A DNA stretch of 21,849 nt from the NCBI GenBank assembly GCA_947631385.1, contig CANRLE010000010.1, forward strand, positions 1 through 21,849, given 5' to 3'. Source of the stretch: an uncultured Clostridia bacterium (GTDB lineage: Bacteria > Bacillota > Clostridia > TANB77 > CAG-508). Shown in pieces: positions 6,606-15,965 of the stretch (positions are counted from its first letter, which is position 1; every line of letters starts with the position of its first letter). A program made the translations under genes and the position numbers. Under the pieces are notes generated by a model, which saw only the letters and a list, made by a program, of their open reading frames with translations, did no database searches and was not told the DNA's origin.

Positions 6606-8435
6606 ATGCCAGGACCAATGGGTAGACCAAGAAGACGAGGAATAGCACCTGTGGAAAAAGCAAAAGATTTTAAATCTACTACTAAAAAACTAATAAATAA
6701 TTATTTAGCTAAATATAAAATAGCATTAATCATTGTTTTCATATTTGCTATTGGAAGTACTATATTTACGATTGTAGGGCCAAAAATATTGGGAAATGCA
6801 ACTACAGAAATATTTAATGGATTAATAAGTAAATTATCTGGTGGTAATGGAATAGATTTTGGAAAAATAGGTCAAATTGCAATTACATTATTAAGTTTAT
6901 ATATTATAAGTGCAATATTTTCATTTGTTCAAGGTTTTACAATGACAAGTGTTTCTCAAAAATTAACGTATAAAATTAGAAATGATATTGTACAAAAAAT
7001 AAATCGTTTGCCAATGAAATATTTTGAAACTAAAACACATGGAGAAGTACTATCTATTATTACTAATGATATTGATACATTAAGTATGAATTTAAACCAA
7101 AGTATTACTCAAATTATTACTTCTATTTGTACTATTATAGGAATTTTAATTATGATGCTTTCTATCAGTTGGCAAATGACATTAATTTCCTTAATTATAC
7201 TTCCAGTTGCTGGATTCCTAGTAAAAACAATTGTTGGTAAATCTCAAAAATATTTTGAAAGGCAACAAGAATATTTAGCACATGTAAATGGTCAAGTAGA
7301 AGAAATTTACGGAGGTTTAAATATAGTCAAAGCTTTTAATGGAGAAGAAAAGACAAAAAAAGAATTCGAAAAAGCTAATCAAACGTTGTACCATTCTGCT
7401 TGGAAATCACAATTTTTTTCAGGATTAATACATCCTATAATGAATTTTATTGCTAATATTGGATATGTAGGTGTTTCAGTGGCAGGAGGGTATTTAACTA
7501 TTAAAGGAACTATTACAGTAGGGAATATTCAAAGTTTTATTCAATACAATAGGCAATTTACTCAACCAATAAATCAAATAGCTCAAATATCAGCTATGTT
7601 ACAAGCAATGATAGCGGCAGCAGAAAGAATTTTTGAATTTTTGGAACAACCAGAAGAAATAGATACTAGAAAAGGAGAAATAGATACAAATAAATTAAAG
7701 GGAAATATAACATTTGAGCATGTTAAATTTGGATATGACGAGGGAGTTACAGTTATCAAGGATTTTAATGCCAAAGTTCATGAAGGACAAAAAATTGCTA
7801 TTGTAGGACCAACTGGAGCAGGAAAAACTACAATGGTAAAATTATTAATGAGATTTTATGATGTAGCAAATGGAGCTATATTGGTCGATGGACACAATGT
7901 AAAAGACTTTGATAGAGGCGAACTACGAAAAATGTTTGGTATGGTTTTGCAAGATACATGGCTATTTGGAGGAACAATAAAAGATAACATCAAATATGGA
8001 AAAGAAGATGCAACAGATGATCAAGTAATTGAATCTGCCAAAGCAGCTCATGTACATCATTTTATAAAAACATTACCAAAAGGATATAATTCAATTATTA
8101 ATGAAGAATCAACAAATATATCAGCAGGACAAAAACAGCTATTAACAATAGCAAGAGTTATTTTAGCTGATCCTAAAATTTTAATTTTAGATGAAGCAAC
8201 TAGCTCTATCGATACAAGAACTGAAATACAAATCCAAGCTGCTATGGACAATTTAATGAAAGGTAGAACAAGTTTTATTATTGCACATAGATTATCAACA
8301 ATTAAAAATGCGGATTTGATTTTAGTTATGAACCATGGTGATATTGTAGAACAAGGAACACATGAAGAATTACTAGAAAAAAGTGGATTTTATGCAGATT
8401 TATATAATAGCCAATTTGAAGAAATAGAAGAATAA
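6606..8435 (+). CDS. heterodimeric ABC exporter, catalytic half-transporter
   Basis: A 609-aa partner of the preceding subunit, with AGGAGG at 6591-6596 inside the end of that gene. The N-terminus MPGPMGRPRRR...KAKDFK is a basic Gly/Pro/Arg head typical of the second subunit of clostridial pairs. Six membrane helices occupy ~35-330. The ATPase has Walker A GPTGAGKT (401-408), Walker B D529-E530 with the catalytic Glu present, and H-loop His561. Its signature is SAGQ (506-509), not SGGQ. In a dimer the Asp-type Walker B of subunit 1 faces this altered signature (degenerate site), while the intact SGGQ of subunit 1 faces this subunit's complete catalytic site. A single active site is therefore expected. 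Confidence 0.93.
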   Translation: MPGPMGRPRRRGIAPVEKAKDFKSTTKKLINNYLAKYKIALIIVFIFAIGSTIFTIVGPKILGNATTEIFNGLISKLSGGNGIDFGKIGQIAITLLSLYIISAIFSFVQGFTMTSVSQKLTYKIRNDIVQKINRLPMKYFETKTHGEVLSIITNDIDTLSMNLNQSITQIITSICTIIGILIMMLSISWQMTLISLIILPVAGFLVKTIVGKSQKYFERQQEYLAHVNGQVEEIYGGLNIVKAFNGEEKTKKEFEKANQTLYHSAWKSQFFSGLIHPIMNFIANIGYVGVSVAGGYLTIKGTITVGNIQSFIQYNRQFTQPINQIAQISAMLQAMIAAAERIFEFLEQPEEIDTRKGEIDTNKLKGNITFEHVKFGYDEGVTVIKDFNAKVHEGQKIAIVGPTGAGKTTMVKLLMRFYDVANGAILVDGHNVKDFDRGELRKMFGMVLQDTWLFGGTIKDNIKYGKEDATDDQVIESAKAAHVHHFIKTLPKGYNSIINEESTNISAGQKQLLTIARVILADPKILILDEATSSIDTRTEIQIQAAMDNLMKGRTSFIIAHRLSTIKNADLILVMNHGDIVEQGTHEELLEKSGFYADLYNSQFEEIEE

Positions 8436-8449
8436 TATAGGAGCAAAAT

Positions 8450-11400
8450 ATGGGGAAAGTAAAATGGACATCTGAACAACAAGATGCCATCTATGAAAAA
8501 AATTCTAATATATTAGTAGCTGCTGCTGCACGGTAGTGGAAAAACAGCTGTATTAGTAGAGAGAATTATTCATAAAATAATTGATGAAAAAATAGATATT
8601 GACAAATTATTAGTAGTTACATTTACTAATGCAGCAGCATCTGAAATGAGAGAAAGAGTATTAGATGCTATCTATAAAAAATTAGAAGAAAATCCAGAGG
8701 ACGAGAATTTACAAAGACAAATAACATTATTAAACAAAGCAAGTATATGTACCATAGATTCTTTTTGTCTAGAAGTAGTAAGAAATCATTTCTATGAATT
8801 AGAAAATGTATCTCCAAACTTTAGAATAGCAGATACTACCGAAATTGAATTATTAAAACAGGAGATAATAGAGGATATTTTTGAAGAAAAATATGAGTCA
8901 GAAGATGAAGACTTTACTAAATTAATTAATGTTTATACAGGATATAGAGATGACACACCATTAAAAGATTTAGTTCTAAAAATATATGGGTATATTCAAA
9001 GTAATCCATTTCCACAAAAATGGTTAAAAGAAAAAATCGAAATGTTTAATCTGGATAAAAAATTAGATGAAGATTTTAGTCAAACGCCATGGGGAGCAAT
9101 TTTATTACAAGAATTGGAAGAAGAACTAATTGATGATATTTCTATTTTGAAAAAAGTAGAAGAAAGTTTATCACATGATATAGAATTAGAAAAATTTTAT
9201 CAAACTATAAGAAATGACAGAGAACAATTAGAAGTTTTGAAAAATAATTTAAATCGTTGGGACAAAGTTTATGAATTGAGACAAGAATTAGAACTATTTA
9301 TAACTTGGCCAAGACAAAAATGTGATTTAGAACTTAAGGATAAAGCAAAAGATATACGAGATGAAGTAAAGAAAAAATTAAATAAAGTATTAGATAAAAT
9401 ACTTATTTGTAATTCTAAAGAAGCAAATCAAGATATTTATGATATGTATGACATTTTATTAAAATTGCAAGATTTAATTTTAACTTTTGAAAAAGAATTT
9501 ACTAGACAAAAAAGAGAAAAAAACATAGTGGATTTTACAGATATTGAGCATTTTGCTTTAAGTATTTTGTTAAATTCTAAAGAAGTAACTGAAAAATATC
9601 AAAAAAAATATGAAGAAATTGCAATTGATGAATATCAAGATAGTAATTTAGTACAAGAATATATTTTAACTGCTATATCTCGTCAAAATAATTTATTTAT
9701 GGTAGGTGATGTAAAACAAAGTATTTATAAATTTAGACAAGCAATGCCAGAACTATTTTTAAGTAAATATGAAACTTACCAGAAGAAGGAAGAAAAAGAA
9801 GAAGACGAAGGCTTGAAAATTCAATTATTTAAAAACTTTAGAAGTAAAGAAAATATTTTGACATTTACAAATTTAATATTTCAAAATATCATGAGTAGCA
9901 GTTTAGGTGATATTAAATATCAAGAAGAAGAATATTTAAATTTAGGTTCTGATTATCCAAAGTCAAATAATCAAAACGAGAAAATAGAAATAAATGTTAT
10001 TGATTTAAATCAAGAAAATGAAGAAGATGAGCTAGAAGAAGATGAAATACAAGAAGAAAAAGTAGAAAATGTAGAGTTAGAAGCAAGATTTGTGGCTAAT
10101 AAAATAAAAGAATTGATAGAAAATAAGTATCAAGTATGGGATAAAAAGTTAGAAAAATATAGAGATATACAATATAGTGACATAGCTGTTTTATTAAGAA
10201 GTACTGCTACTACGGCACCAGTTTTTGAACAAGAAATTTTAAATTTGCAAATTCCTGTATTTTCAGACAGCTCTCAAGAGTATTTAGATTCTATTGAAAT
10301 ACAAACTATAATGAGTTTATTAAAAATTATTGATAATCCAATACAAGATATCCCATTGATTGCTGTAATGAGATCAAATATTGGAAAATTTACAGATGAT
10401 GAGTTAATTCAAATTCGTTTGGCAGATAAGCAAGATGATTTTTACACTTGTATGCAAAAAGCAAAACTTTCTGTAAATGATTGTTTAAGGCAGAAAATAG
10501 AATCTTTTTTAGATAACTTATCAGTATGGAGAAAAGAACAGGAATATTTAGCCTTAGATGAACTAATTTGGAAGATTTATACTGATACTGGTTATTATCA
10601 TTATGTTGGATTAATGCCAAATGGAATATTAAGACAGGCAAATTTAAGAAAATTATTTGAAAGAGCAAAACAATATGAAACTGCAAGTTTTAGAGGACTT
10701 TATCACTTTATTCATTTTATTGAAAAATTAAGGCTAAGTAGTGGAGACATGGGAGCAGCAAAGATTATTGGAGAGAATGATAATGTTGTTCGTATTATGA
10801 GTATTCATAAAAGTAAAGGACTAGAATTCCCAGTTGTATTTTTATCAAGTACAGGAAAGCAGTTTAATAAAATGGATTTAAATCAAAATTTGTTGCTACA
10901 TCAAGATTTAGGAATTGGAGTAAAATATATAGATTATGAGAGGCAAGTACAGTATGATACATTGAGTAAAGCAGCAATTAAACATAGGGCATTAACAGAA
11001 CTGTTATCAGAGGAAATGAGAATTTTATATGTTGCTTTAACAAGAGCGAAGGAAAAGTTATTTATTACAGGAATAGAAAAAGATGTTAAAAAACAAAAAG
11101 ATAAGTTATTGCAACAAATAGAAAGATATGAAAAGGAAAATGAAAAAATAAATCCAATTTTAGTAAAAAAATACATAAGATATATTGACTGGATTTTACT
11201 TGTTTATTTTTATGATGTAAATAAAATGAAGGACATAGCTGAATTAAATATATATACAAAACAAGATATTTTAAAAGCTTGTGAAAAACAAGTACAAGAA
11301 GAATTTAATTGTATAGAGATATTAGATGACAAAGAAAAAGATGAAAAAAAATTACAAGAAATAGAAGATGTATTAAATTATAAATATCCTTATGAAGCTT

Positions 11401-12023
11401 CTACAAAAATTCCTACAAAAACGTCAGTTACTAACTTAAAAAGTGGAGAAAAAGAAAGTATAGATATTAGTTTCCCAACACCTAAATTTATACAAAAAGA
11501 AGAGGATATTAAACTTACAGGGGCTCAAAAAGGAACTTTACTACATTTATGTATGCAAAAATTGGATGTTAATCAAAATTATGATAAAGATACTTTGCAA
11601 CAATTAATAGATAAACTAGTAGAAAAGGATATTATTACTGCAAAAGAAGCGGAAAATATTAATTTGAATAGTATTCTAAAATTTACCGAAACAAAAATCT
11701 GGAAGGAAATGCAATGTGCTCAAAGAGTAGAAAGAGAGAAGCCATTTTATATTAAAGTACCAGCTAAAGATATATATAATGAGGATATTCCAGAGGATAT
11801 ATTGGTGCAAGGAATTATTGATTTGTATTATATTACACAAGAAGGAAAATTAATTTTAGTAGATTATAAAACAGATTTTGTGCAAGTAGAAGAAGAATTG
11901 AAACAAAAATATACAACTCAATTGATGTTATATAAAAATGCTCTAGAAGAAGCTCTTAATCAGCAAGTGGATAATATTTATATTTATTCTACATTTTTAG
12001 GAAAAGAAATAGAATTAGTATGA
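8450..12023 (+). pseudogene. addA: helicase-nuclease AddAB subunit AddA, frameshifted in Walker A
   Basis: AddA is the UvrD-like helicase and RecB-type nuclease subunit of AddAB, which resects double-strand breaks and loads RecA. The reading frame starts at ATG 8450 (AGGAG at 8439-8443) with WTSEQQDAIY...ILVAAAA, then hits TAG. Skipping the C at 8531 restores GSGKTAVLVERI and an open frame to 12023, about 1190 aa in all and normal for the family. Motifs downstream are intact: IAIDEYQDSN (~9619-9648), VGDVKQSIYKFRQA, MSIHKSKGLEFPVV, EEMRILYVALTRAKEKL (~11010-11060) and the nuclease LVDYKTDF (~11856-11880). If the shift is real, re-initiation at ATG 8646 would give 1125 aa without Walker A, so no ATPase. 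A sequencing or assembly error is equally possible. No addB is next to it; the gene follows the exporter by 14 bases. Confidence 0.9.
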
Positions 12024-12055
12024 AACAGAGGCAGGTGATTTCACCTACCTCTGTT
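12024..12055. terminator. strong hairpin after addA
   Basis: AACAGAGG-c-AGGTGA pairs with TCACCT-a-CCTCTGTT, 14 bp with one C/A mismatch and a 2-base loop. It directly follows the addA stop and precedes the end of the opposing small gene. Neither side has a good T-run, so it may be a transcript-end stabiliser or a weak bidirectional terminator rather than a classical one. Confidence 0.55.
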
Positions 12056-12061
12056 GGAGTT

Positions 12062-12442
12062 TCATCGACAGCAAACTGTCATTATGGTATTTCCCAGAAG
12101 TTTTCTTTCTAGGAAAATATCAACGTTGAATACTGCACAGATAGCAATGCAAAGCTGCTCAAGTGTCAGCAAAGTGCTTTCTGGGTCGTCCTTTTCTTTC
12201 ATGTTACATTCAACAGATGCAGCATGAATTACTTTTTCAATCTTTGCCATTAAGTGATTGTTAAAGCACGTGTTTAGCACAAAATTAATGTGTAGTATTT
12301 TGTGTCTAAACGTGAGTGCATCAACTAGAATCACATTCTTGGGTACATTTTTTACTTCTGAGATGATAATCGGACAAAACTGTTTCAGTTTCGTTGACTT
12401 TATCCGATGATTGTTTGTGTCAATTTGAAACATTTGCTTCAT
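12062..12442 (-). CDS. unrecognised 126-aa Cys-rich protein of atypical composition
   Basis: I do not recognise this family. The gene is supported by AGGAGG placed 8 bases before its ATG on the minus strand and by a consensus promoter (12475-12503). The protein is soluble-looking, without signal or membrane helix, and Cys-rich: FCPII, NTCFNN, VECNM, EQLCIAICAVF and the terminal VCCR. A hand count of 12121-12420 gives about 36% G+C, against 25-30% in flanking lines, and codon choice differs from the neighbours (for example CTG, GTC, CAG and AAC are common). Both suggest horizontal acquisition. It sits alone between addA and a divergent membrane-protein gene. Without a database search its function cannot be guessed. 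Confidence 0.65.
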   Translation of the reverse strand: MKQMFQIDTNNHRIKSTKLKQFCPIIISEVKNVPKNVILVDALTFRHKILHINFVLNTCFNNHLMAKIEKVIHAASVECNMKEKDDPESTLLTLEQLCIAICAVFNVDIFLERKLLGNTIMTVCCR

Positions 12443-12474
12443 AAGGTTTTCCTCCTAACGATGAAATATATATA

Positions 12475-12503
12475 ATTATAGCATATTTTTACAGTTATTA
12501 CAA
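12475..12503 (-). promoter_or_regulatory. minus-strand promoter of the 126-aa gene
   Basis: Read on the minus strand: TTGTAA (12503-12498), a 17-bp spacer, and TATAAT (12480-12475) preceded by TGC, an extended -10. Confidence 0.7.
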
Positions 12504-12510
12504 ATTTTTG

Positions 12511-12539
12511 TTGAAAATAAGGGAAATTTCTGTTATAAT
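12511..12539 (+). promoter_or_regulatory. promoter of the small membrane-protein gene
   Basis: TTGAAA (12511-12516), a 17-bp spacer and TATAAT (12534-12539) with an extended TG (12531-12532). It is back-to-back with the minus-strand promoter at 12475-12503. Confidence 0.7.
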
Positions 12540-12578
12540 ATAATTACTGTGAAGTTTATTATGAAATGAGGAAAAGGT

Positions 12579-13040
12579 ATGGATAGGTTAAAGGCGATGT
12601 TAAAATGTGCATTAATTGTGGCAGTATTTTTTGTATTTTCAGATTTTTTAATTAATGTAGGTTTAAATTCAACATATAAAGATATTAAAAGAGAAGACGA
12701 CAATTCTTTAGTAGCTGTTTATCAAGCAGATGCAACATATGTCAATGGAAGAATCAGAGGGCTTATAAAAAATTCATCAGCTATGCAAGATAAATATTTG
12801 GAAGTTGAATTATATTCTGCAAGAAATGTATTAATGGGAAGAAGTTATATAGAAATAGATACTACGAAGGAAGAGCAACCTTTTGAAATACTATTTAGAG
12901 CTAAAGATGTAAAAACATATAAAATTGCAACTACAAATGAAAAAAAAGAAGGGCATGAATTAGAGATTTTACCAAAAGAATGGACAAAACCAGAAATCAT
13001 ATTAATTACAGCAATGACATTTTTGATTTTCTGGGCGTAA
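12579..13040 (+). CDS. small membrane protein, FxLYD-like extracytoplasmic domain
   Basis: A 153-aa protein of unknown function. The start ATG follows GAGG. A hydrophobic helix (~8-27) anchors it, and an external beta-rich domain (~45-125, VNGRIRGLIKNSSA...YLEVELYSARNVLMG...FEILFRAKDV) resembles FxLYD-type domains of Gram-positive surface proteins. The extreme C-terminus (138-153, PEIILITAMTFLIFWA) is a second hydrophobic stretch that runs to the last residue, so both ends may sit in the membrane. It is a single-gene unit with its own promoter and a shared terminator at 13056-13082. The FxLYD match is by pattern only. Confidence 0.75.
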   Translation: MDRLKAMLKCALIVAVFFVFSDFLINVGLNSTYKDIKREDDNSLVAVYQADATYVNGRIRGLIKNSSAMQDKYLEVELYSARNVLMGRSYIEIDTTKEEQPFEILFRAKDVKTYKIATTNEKKEGHELEILPKEWTKPEIILITAMTFLIFWA

Positions 13041-13055
13041 AATTTAATATAGAAT

Positions 13056-13082
13056 AAAAAAGATGAGTTAATCATCTTTTTT
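13056..13082. terminator. bidirectional terminator between convergent genes
   Basis: AAAAAAGATGA (13056-13066), loop GTTAA, TCATCTTTTTT (13072-13082). A-tract and T-tract allow termination in both directions. The hairpin contains the stop and last codons of the minus-strand rqcH gene. Confidence 0.85.
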
Positions 13083-14759
13083 TGGTTTCACATATAAAGT
13101 TTTGTGGTTGTGATAAATTACCATACCGGGTTTAGAATTGGCTGGTTTTTTAACTTGTTTTACTTCACAGAAATCAACAGGAACATTAGAAGAATTTTTT
13201 GCTTTACTATGGTAAGCAACAATTTCAGCACATCTTATTAAAGTTATATCTTCTGGAAATTTTTTATCAGTAATTTGTAAAATTGCATGGCTGCCATGAA
13301 TATCTTGAGTATGAAACCATAAATCAGTTTTCTTAGCATATTTTAATGTTAAATAATCATTTTCATTATTATTTCTTCCAACTAATAATGTATAGCCGTC
13401 AACATTATATTTTATAGGATTAAAGGCAACATTTTTATTTTTAGTAAGACAAGATTTTTTTATTTTTTGTTGTTTTTTATTTTGATAATTTTCTGTTTTT
13501 TCCTTAAAAATAACATTTGCAGAAATTTCTTCAAAAATGTCTGAGACTTCATCTAAAGTAGAGCAATTTTCTAATTCATAAACAATGCTTTCAATATAAT
13601 TTAATTCATTTAATGTTTCTTGTTTTTGAAGAGTTACAATTTCTAGAGTATTTTTTAATTTTTGATATTTTTTAAAAAAATGTTTTGCATTTACAGCAGG
13701 TGTATACATATCATCTAATGGTATAATTATATTTTGGTTTGTATAGTAATTTAAAAGTGTAATTTCCTTTATTTTTTCATTGTTGATTTGATATAGATTT
13801 GCCGTAATAAGTTCACCATATAATTGATATTTGTCCATATCTTTGCAAGTATTTAACTTCTCGTCAATATTCACAAGTCGTTTTTGATACTTTTTTAAAA
13901 TATCTAAAATCATTTTTAAAATACTATCTCTGTAAGCTTTAAATTCTTGTGAGGATTCTCTTTCATAATAAAAATCATCCAGAAAGAAGTTTAAATGAAA
14001 AGGATTAAAAGGTGAGTCTGCTTTTTTAAGAAAATAGTCTTTCTTTTTATTAAAGATAAATGTTTCAAAATCTAACAGATTACTATCAGTTCTATTAATA
14101 ATGTCTTTAATATACTCATAAAGTTCTTGCAATGAGTTTGCATTTTTTATAGAGGCTTCAATAAAAGATTTACTAATGCCATTAAAAGTATCACTAATTT
14201 GAGTAGCTGATGTGATTTTTTCTTGAAAGTTTGAAAAATTAGTACAATCCATAAAATTATATTTATCAGTAATTGGATAAACATATTTATAATGTGGAAT
14301 AATAATTCTTTTTGTATCTTCATTATTAATATGTCGTAAACTATCAATAATTATATTTTGTTCATCAACTAGGACAATATTACAATGTCTACCCATTAAT
14401 TCGATTATCAGTTTTTTAGAAATAATGTCATCTATTTCATCAAATCCTTCAAATTCTATAATAATTAGCCTTTCTAAATTTTGAGTTATAATGTTTTTGA
14501 TATGTAGTCCTAGTAAATGTTTTCGCAATACCATGCAAAAATTAGGAGCAATTTTAGGATTAGGCTTTGCATGTGTAGTTAAATGAACTCGGTAGTTTTG
14601 AGCATCTGTACAAATATTTAATAAGTAATTTGAACCATCAATATAAAAACCTAATAAAATAGTATTTTTATTCGGCTGAAAAATTTTATCTATTCTTGCG
14701 CCAGAAAGAGTTTGAAGTTCTGAAGCTATTGCTTTTGTTACAATTCCATCAAATGCCAT
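13068..14759 (-). CDS. rqcH: RqcH (Rqc2/NFACT family), ribosome quality control
   Basis: A 563-aa NFACT protein. RqcH binds obstructed 50S subunits carrying peptidyl-tRNA and recruits tRNA-Ala to add C-terminal alanine tails that mark nascent chains for proteolysis. The family was formerly annotated as fibronectin-binding. The NFACT-N domain opens with MAFDGIVTKAIASEL and contains the conserved ELMGRHCN (120-127). A coiled-coil middle (~270-420, KYQKRLVNIDEKL and KNTLEIVTLQKQETL) separates it from the C-terminal NFACT-R domain (~443-563) with DLWFHTQDIHGSH (479-491) and PGMVIYHNHKTLYV. Length is normal and no residue is obviously missing. AGGAGA precedes the ATG. It is monocistronic, divergent from the PHP operon. 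Confidence 0.95.
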   Translation of the reverse strand: MAFDGIVTKAIASELQTLSGARIDKIFQPNKNTILLGFYIDGSNYLLNICTDAQNYRVHLTTHAKPNPKIAPNFCMVLRKHLLGLHIKNIITQNLERLIIIEFEGFDEIDDIISKKLIIELMGRHCNIVLVDEQNIIIDSLRHINNEDTKRIIIPHYKYVYPITDKYNFMDCTNFSNFQEKITSATQISDTFNGISKSFIEASIKNANSLQELYEYIKDIINRTDSNLLDFETFIFNKKKDYFLKKADSPFNPFHLNFFLDDFYYERESSQEFKAYRDSILKMILDILKKYQKRLVNIDEKLNTCKDMDKYQLYGELITANLYQINNEKIKEITLLNYYTNQNIIIPLDDMYTPAVNAKHFFKKYQKLKNTLEIVTLQKQETLNELNYIESIVYELENCSTLDEVSDIFEEISANVIFKEKTENYQNKKQQKIKKSCLTKNKNVAFNPIKYNVDGYTLLVGRNNNENDYLTLKYAKKTDLWFHTQDIHGSHAILQITDKKFPEDITLIRCAEIVAYHSKAKNSSNVPVDFCEVKQVKKPANSKPGMVIYHNHKTLYVKPKKDD

Positions 14760-14787
14760 GACTTTCTCCTTTATTTTTGTAAGTTAT

Positions 14788-14816
14788 AGTATATCATATT
14801 TCTTTTAATAATGGAA
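14788..14816 (-). promoter_or_regulatory. rqcH promoter (minus strand)
   Basis: Read on the minus strand: a weak -35 TTCCAT (14816-14811), a 17-bp spacer, and TATACT (14793-14788) with an extended TG. The -10 is good; the -35 is poor. Confidence 0.5.
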
Positions 14817-14838
14817 GTATTTTTTAATTCGTGGATAA

Positions 14839-14867
14839 TTGACAAAATATACATAATTTAGTAAAAT
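14839..14867 (+). promoter_or_regulatory. promoter of the PHP-zeta-HD operon
   Basis: TTGACA (14839-14844), a 17-bp spacer and TAAAAT (14862-14867). AGGGG (14873-14877) serves as ribosome site for the first gene. No operator-like dyad is obvious. Confidence 0.7.
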
Positions 14868-14886
14868 TATATAGGGGCTATAAAAA

Positions 14887-15768
14887 ATGATAGATTTACA
14901 TATACACACAAATTGTTCAGATGGATCAGATACAGTAGAAGAACTATTAAAAAAGGCAGAAGATAGACATTTAGAATATATTTCTATTACAGACCATGAT
15001 ACATGTGAAGCTTATGAAAAGTTAAGAAAAATTAATATAAAGGAAATATATAGTGGAAAATTAATTCCGGGAATTGAAATAAAATGTTCTTATCAAAAGA
15101 GGACTATAGAAGTATTAGGTTATAAAATCAATACAGAAAAAATGCAGGAACAACTAAATGAGTTCTATAAAGGAAAATCTAGAGAAGATTTACAAAAAAA
15201 ATATTTTAATTTATTGTATGAAAAATGTTTAAAAATGGGACTAACATTATCTAAAAAGGAAGAGATTGAATGGAATCCTAAAAATGATTGGGCTAGTTTA
15301 ACCATATATACTGATTTAAAAAAATATGAAACTAATCAAAGTAAAGTACCAGTAGATATGTGGGAAGATTTTTCTGGTTTTAATAGAAAATATTGTGCAA
15401 ATCCAGAACATGCTTTATATATTGACAAAAGTCAAGATTATCCAAGTTTGCAACAAACAATAGAAATGATAAAAAAAGCAGACGGTCTTGTATTTTTACC
15501 TCATATTTTTAAATATAAATGGGTCGAAAATCCTAAAAAATTTATAGATGAAATATTAGACAATTATTCAATAGAGGGAATGGAATGTTTTTATACAGAT
15601 TTTAGTGAAGAACAAACTGACTATCTAATTAAATTGTGTAATGAAAGAGGTTTATTAAAAAGTGGTGGTAGTGATTACCATGGAAAAAACAAAGAAAGAA
15701 TTCAACTAGGAATAGGATACGGAAATATGAAAATTGAAAAGGAGATTATACAAGAATGGATGAATTAA
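14887..15768 (+). CDS. PHP-domain phosphoesterase
   Basis: A 293-aa metal-dependent phosphoesterase of the PHP superfamily, closest in motif layout to the YciV/TrpH-like group (3',5'-nucleoside bisphosphate phosphatases and 5'-3' oligonucleotide exonucleases). Metal ligands visible are H5 and H7 (DLHIHTNCSDG), D36-H37 (ITDHD), E64 (PGIEIKC), H206 (FLPHIF) and D263/H265 (GGSDYHG). All the usual positions are filled, so it should be active. The stretch ~95-190 between the E and H motifs is the least familiar part and may shape substrate choice. It is the first gene of a four-gene operon; its last 13 bases overlap the next gene. Substrate cannot be fixed from sequence; pAp or short oligonucleotides are reasonable candidates. 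Confidence 0.88.
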   Translation: MIDLHIHTNCSDGSDTVEELLKKAEDRHLEYISITDHDTCEAYEKLRKINIKEIYSGKLIPGIEIKCSYQKRTIEVLGYKINTEKMQEQLNEFYKGKSREDLQKKYFNLLYEKCLKMGLTLSKKEEIEWNPKNDWASLTIYTDLKKYETNQSKVPVDMWEDFSGFNRKYCANPEHALYIDKSQDYPSLQQTIEMIKKADGLVFLPHIFKYKWVENPKKFIDEILDNYSIEGMECFYTDFSEEQTDYLIKLCNERGLLKSGGSDYHGKNKERIQLGIGYGNMKIEKEIIQEWMN

Positions 15769-15965
15769 AACTAGATTTAGCAATTGATATTATGCAAAGA
15801 AAAATAGCACATTTTATAAGGAATAATACCGAAAAAGATTTTAACAAATTTAAAGAAGAATTGCAAAAACTGATAGAAGAAGAAGATAAGATATACGAAT
15901 TAGATGAAGAAACAATAAATAAGGTTTATGAAATATATTTAAAGGAAATAAAAGAGGGAAAATAA
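15756..15965 (+). CDS. small charged helical protein, possible antitoxin of the zeta-like kinase
   Basis: A 69-aa protein of unknown family, rich in Glu, Lys and Asp and probably all-helical (LDLAIDIMQRKIAHFIRNN, then FKEELQKLIEEEDKIYELDE). It starts inside the 3' end of the PHP gene (13-base overlap; GGAG at 15741-15744), and its TAA abuts the ATG of the zeta-like gene. Size, helicity and position directly before a zeta-fold kinase parallel epsilon antitoxins, which are small helical bundles blocking the zeta nucleotide site. I see no clear sequence match to epsilon, so antitoxin is only a context-based guess. Confidence 0.75.
   Translation: MDELKLDLAIDIMQRKIAHFIRNNTEKDFNKFKEELQKLIEEEDKIYELDEETINKVYEIYLKEIKEGK

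Noticed and set aside
12024..12480. Insertion-sequence ends around the atypical 126-aa gene
   Set aside because: The hairpin at 12024-12055 has no matching inverted copy beyond the gene, no target duplication is visible, and the protein does not resemble a transposase.
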